From positions 1 to 38,052 of the forward strand of contig JACSRS010000204.1 in assembly GCA_014879655.1 (NCBI GenBank): a DNA stretch of 38,052 nucleotides. Direction: 5' to 3'. Position 1 is the stretch's first letter, and each line of letters opens with the position of its first letter. Under the pieces are notes generated by a model that saw nothing but the letters and a program-made list of their open reading frames with translations, had not been told where the DNA came from and searched no databases. The DNA is from Burkholderiaceae bacterium. Lineage in GTDB: Bacteria; Pseudomonadota; Gammaproteobacteria; Burkholderiales; Burkholderiaceae_C. Both the position numbers and the translations under genes were made by a program. Shown here piece after piece: positions 35,779 to 38,052 of the stretch.

Positions 35779-35811
35779 ACCGGGCCCAAGCTTCTTGCGC
35801 CCGGTTTTTTT
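35779..35811 (+). terminator. Strong intrinsic terminator with nearby -10-like TAGAAT
   Basis: ACCGGGC pairs with GCCCGGT, with an inner CAAG/CTTG stem across a C-C mismatch and a three-base loop, followed by seven T. TAGAAT at 35768-35773 lies just before the hairpin. If it is a promoter, the transcript would begin at about the hairpin. Confidence 0.9.
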
Positions 35812-35903
35812 GTGCCTGCGAATGCTGCCCGCACCCCAAAGCCGGACCCAGGCCAAGCGCTCACCTGTTCAACCAACAGCCTTTCGGCGCCCCGGAATCG
35901 ACC

Positions 35904-36881
35904 ATGGAAATCTTCGACTACGACAACATCCTGCTGCTGCCCCGCAAATGCCAGGTGGAAAGCCGCTCCGAATGCGACGCCAGTGTGGAACTGGGTGGCC
36001 GGCGTTTTCGCCTGCCGGCCGTACCGGCGAACATGAAAACCGTGGTTGACGAAAAAATCTGCGTCTGGCTGGCCGAAAATGGCTACTTCTACGTGATGCA
36101 CCGGTTCGACCTGGACAACGTGAAATTCGTGCGCGACATGCACGCACGCGGGGCTTTTGCGTCGATCTCTCTGGGGGTGAAGGCGCCCGACTACGCCGAC
36201 GTGGACCAGATGCTGGCCGAAGGCCTGACGCCCGAATACATCACCATCGACATCGCCCACGGCCACGCCGACAGCGTTCAGAAGATGGTGCGCTACCTGA
36301 AGGAAAAGATGCCGTCGGCGTTTGTCATCGCCGGCAACGTGGCCACGCCCGAGGCCGTGATCGACCTGGAAACCTGGGGCGCCGACGCCACCAAGGTCGG
36401 TGTGGGCCCCGGCAAGGTCTGCATCACCAAGCTGAAGACCGGTTTTGGCACCGGCGGCTGGCAACTGTCGGCGCTCAAGTGGTGCGCGCGCGTGGCCACC
36501 AAGCCCATCATTGCCGACGGTGGCATCCGCAGCCATGGCGACATTGCCAAGAGCATCCGCTTTGGCGCCTCGATGGTCATGATCGGCTCGCTGTTTGCCG
36601 GCCATGAAGAATCGCCCGGCAAGACCGTGGAAGTGGACGGCGAGCTGTACAAGGAGTACTACGGCTCGGCCAGCGACTTCAACAAGGGCGAGTACAAGCA
36701 CGTCGAAGGCAAGCGCATCCTTGAGCCGATCAAGGGCAAGCTGGCGGAAACGCTGATCGAGATGGAGCAGGACGTGCAAAGCTCCATCAGCTACGCCGGT
36801 GGCAAGAAGCTGATGGACGTTCGCAAGGTCAACTACGTCATCCTCGGCGGCGACAACGCCGGCGAACACCTGCTGATGTGA
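35904..36881 (+). CDS. guaC: GMP reductase
   Basis: 325 residues of the IMPDH/GMPR family, catalysing NADPH-dependent GMP to IMP plus ammonia. The catalytic loop is [18 protein letters not shown] (Cys173). [19 protein letters not shown] and [12 protein letters not shown] form the phosphate and purine site. The absence of CBS domains and the length distinguish it from IMP dehydrogenase. The sequence type (start [15 protein letters not shown], short) is closer to the Bacillus-type GuaC than to the 347-residue E. coli enzyme. The start follows GGAA by seven bases. The upstream gap holds a strong terminator. I see no purine riboswitch. Confidence 0.94.
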   Translation: MEIFDYDNILLLPRKCQVESRSECDASVELGGRRFRLPAVPANMKTVVDEKICVWLAENGYFYVMHRFDLDNVKFVRDMHARGAFASISLGVKAPDYADVDQMLAEGLTPEYITIDIAHGHADSVQKMVRYLKEKMPSAFVIAGNVATPEAVIDLETWGADATKVGVGPGKVCITKLKTGFGTGGWQLSALKWCARVATKPIIADGGIRSHGDIAKSIRFGASMVMIGSLFAGHEESPGKTVEVDGELYKEYYGSASDFNKGEYKHVEGKRILEPIKGKLAETLIEMEQDVQSSISYAGGKKLMDVRKVNYVILGGDNAGEHLLM

Positions 36882-36890
36882 GCCCAAAAT

Positions 36891-36980
36891 CCGAGGGGAC
36901 CCCTGCTCCCTCTTTTCGGTCAATTTCAGGCAAAAATCGACTCAACCCAGCGTCAAACGGTCGTTTTTTGCTACCTTTTC
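36891..36980 (-). repeat. Dispersed repeat copy F between guaC and the hydrolase
   Basis: Read on the minus strand: TAGCAAAAAACGACCG, TTTGACGCTGGG, then GTCGATTTTTGCC and a GC-rich tail AGGGGTCCCCT at 36894-36904. AAAAA-CGAC and GTCG-TTTTT can pair with one mismatch around the conserved segment. It nearly fills the 120-bp gap. Confidence 0.7.
36893..36916 (+). terminator. Probable guaC terminator formed by the repeat F tail
   Basis: GAGGG (36893-36897) pairs with CCCTC (36908-36912), followed by TTTT, starting 12 bases after the guaC stop. It is part of the dispersed repeat tail. Confidence 0.55.
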
Positions 36981-37001
36981 AGGACTTTCAGACCATCCGC
37001 G

Positions 37002-37880
37002 TCATCGGGCCAGCAGACCCAGTGCCAGCGCGTTCAGGCGGTGGCCGGGCTCGATCAGCGCCTCCAGCACGCTGAAATGGTTCAGTCCGGGCAGTGCCTC
37101 GCAGACCGGCACGGCCCGGGCACCCCAGACCTTGCGGATCAGCCGGTTCTGGCGCAGGAACTCGGCGCTCTCGTCGGCCCCGGCGACCGTCACCAGCTGC
37201 CCTTGCGAAGGTGCCGGCATCAGCGCCGGACTGGCCTTGCGCGCCTGCGCCGGCGTCAGCCGCAGCGAGTCCTTCAGAAACGGCGTGCGGCGGACCGGCT
37301 CCAGGTCGTACAGGCCGCTGATAGAAAGCGCGTTGCGCACCAGCAGAGCGGGCAGATCCGGCGCGACCGACGGCCAGCGGCAGTTGAGCAGCATCGCCGC
37401 CAGGTGACCGCCGGCCGAGTGACCGATGACGGTGATGCGCGACGCATCGCCACCGAAACGGGCAATGTTGTCGTGCACCCAGGCCAGCGCATGCACCGTT
37501 TGCATCACGATCTGCGGAATCGTCACGGCCGGACACAGCGCGTAGTTGGGCACCACCACACAGGCGCCCGCGCGGTTGAAGGCCGGCGCGATGAAGGAAT
37601 GGTCGGACTTGTCCAGACTGCGCCAGTAGCCGCCATGAATGAAAACCAGCACCGGCGCACCGGCAGCCGCTTGCGGGATCTTTTCATCCGGCGTGGCCGG
37701 AAAGACGTCGAGCGTTTCACCGGCTTCATTGCCGTAGGTCACGTCCAGCCGGGCCGTCGTGGCCTGCAGCCGGGCGATCAGCGACTCGGACCCCCACTTC
37801 GCAAAGTGCTGCGCGTGCGTCGGCACCAGTGCGCGGTTGTTGTACATGCGATCCAGCATTGCGGGGGACAGTTCAGCCAT
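37002..37880 (-). CDS. Alpha/beta hydrolase, arylformamidase (kynurenine formamidase)-like
   Basis: 292 residues from ATG 37880 (GGAG six bases upstream). The frame is open further upstream, but the family starts near LSPAMLDRMYNNRALVP. Hormone-sensitive-lipase-like fold: oxyanion HGGYW (82-86), nucleophile Ser155 in GHSAGG, Asp236 (AGADESAEF) and His268 (GLNHFSV). The N-terminal YNNRALVPxxxxxxxxW and HGGYW are shared with eukaryotic-type arylformamidases, which hydrolyse N-formylkynurenine. No kynurenine-pathway gene is in view, so a general carboxylesterase remains possible. The 5' end faces the tRNA gene about 107 bp away. Confidence 0.85.
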   Translation of the reverse strand: MAELSPAMLDRMYNNRALVPTHAQHFAKWGSESLIARLQATTARLDVTYGNEAGETLDVFPATPDEKIPQAAAGAPVLVFIHGGYWRSLDKSDHSFIAPAFNRAGACVVVPNYALCPAVTIPQIVMQTVHALAWVHDNIARFGGDASRITVIGHSAGGHLAAMLLNCRWPSVAPDLPALLVRNALSISGLYDLEPVRRTPFLKDSLRLTPAQARKASPALMPAPSQGQLVTVAGADESAEFLRQNRLIRKVWGARAVPVCEALPGLNHFSVLEALIEPGHRLNALALGLLAR

Positions 37881-37949
37881 AGGGGTCTCCGTGATATCGC
37901 CCGATCTTGACACAAGCCGCTCCAGCCGCATTCAACCGCCTCGGCATGG

Positions 37950-37976
37950 TTGAAACAGCCCATTCTTCGCTAGAAT
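37950..37976 (+). promoter_or_regulatory. Probable promoter of the tRNA-Ala gene
   Basis: TTGAAA (37950-37955) and TAGAAT (37971-37976) with a short 15-base spacer. The tRNA begins 12 bases after the -10. Confidence 0.5.
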
Positions 37977-37987
37977 TGACACTTCGT

Positions 37988-38052
37988 GGGGGGGTAGCTC
38001 AGCTGGGAGAGCGCTGCGTTCGCAATGCAGAGGTCGGGAGTTCGATCCTCCT
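37988..38052 (+). tRNA. tRNA-Ala (anticodon CGC), cut by the window end
   Basis: Seven G of the acceptor strand, TA, the D stem GCTC/GAGC with loop AGCTGGGA, the anticodon stem CTGCG/TGCAG with loop TTCGCAA (anticodon CGC at 38021-38023, reading GCG codons), variable loop AGGTC, and T arm GGGAG-TTCGATC-CTCCT. The 3' acceptor strand and CCA lie outside, so the G3:U70 alanine identity pair cannot be checked. Confidence 0.93.

Noticed and set aside
35806-35903. Possible purine riboswitch ahead of guaC
   Set aside because: No conserved purine-aptamer core or three-way junction could be drawn.
34946-36923. Long minus-strand open frames extending uvrD upstream and covering guaC and the secreted protein
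   Set aside because: UvrD family similarity starts at 34945, and the extra protein is antisense to convincing genes and rich in Arg/Ala as expected of shadow frames.

Overview
The window reads as a chromosomal segment of a GC-rich betaproteobacterium of the order Burkholderiales, most likely family Comamonadaceae (Polaromonas/Rhodoferax/Acidovorax-like). This rests on the surE-pcm-nlpD-rpoS order, a BPSS1780-type membrane protein next to a choline-kinase-like ThrB, TRAP transport, and protein-level resemblance. It is inference, not a database match. Almost all sequence is coding. I see no phage, insertion sequence, CRISPR array or obvious horizontally acquired island.

Layout. 1-2.9 kb: 5' part of a TrpB-like PLP enzyme, then nsrR divergent from a di-iron Fe-S repair gene (ytfE/ric), with two NsrR-type palindromes between them. 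2.9-7.6 kb, minus strand: an acyl-CoA oxidation block, etfB-etfA-acyl-CoA dehydrogenase-nitronate monooxygenase. 7.6-7.95 kb: a 328-bp regulatory region with two strong palindromes. 7.95-10.8 kb: TRAP transporter dctP-dctQ-dctM. 10.8-14.0 kb, minus strand: HDAC-family deacetylase, a crotonase-fold protein lacking catalytic glutamates, and an MscS channel. 14.0-19.1 kb: MoxR ATPase, DUF58 protein, membrane transglutaminase, then a lytic transglycosylase. 19.1-22.7 kb, minus strand: surE-pcm-nlpD-rpoS.

22.8-28.7 kb: quinone oxidoreductase, ZIP metal transporter, Tat-exported dienelactone hydrolase, polA. 28.9-32.5 kb: thrB, a membrane protein, a FecR-like Tat protein, slyX and a hydratase. 32.5-35.8 kb: uvrD divergent from a secreted CxxC protein. 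35.9-38.05 kb: GMP reductase, an arylformamidase-like hydrolase, and the start of a tRNA-Ala(CGC).

The most unusual signal cuts across the genes. It is a dispersed repeat of about 50-90 bp whose core reads CCATTTGACGCTGG, preceded by TAGC and often followed by a GC-rich terminator-like hairpin. I find six copies. Three lie at gene ends, where the hairpin tail looks like the terminator of nsrR, of the dienelactone hydrolase and of guaC. One lies between polA and thrB. Two are read in frame as protein: one forms most of the signal peptide of the lytic transglycosylase, and a diverged one lies inside the DUF58 protein. One copy ends exactly at the start codon of the ZIP transporter.
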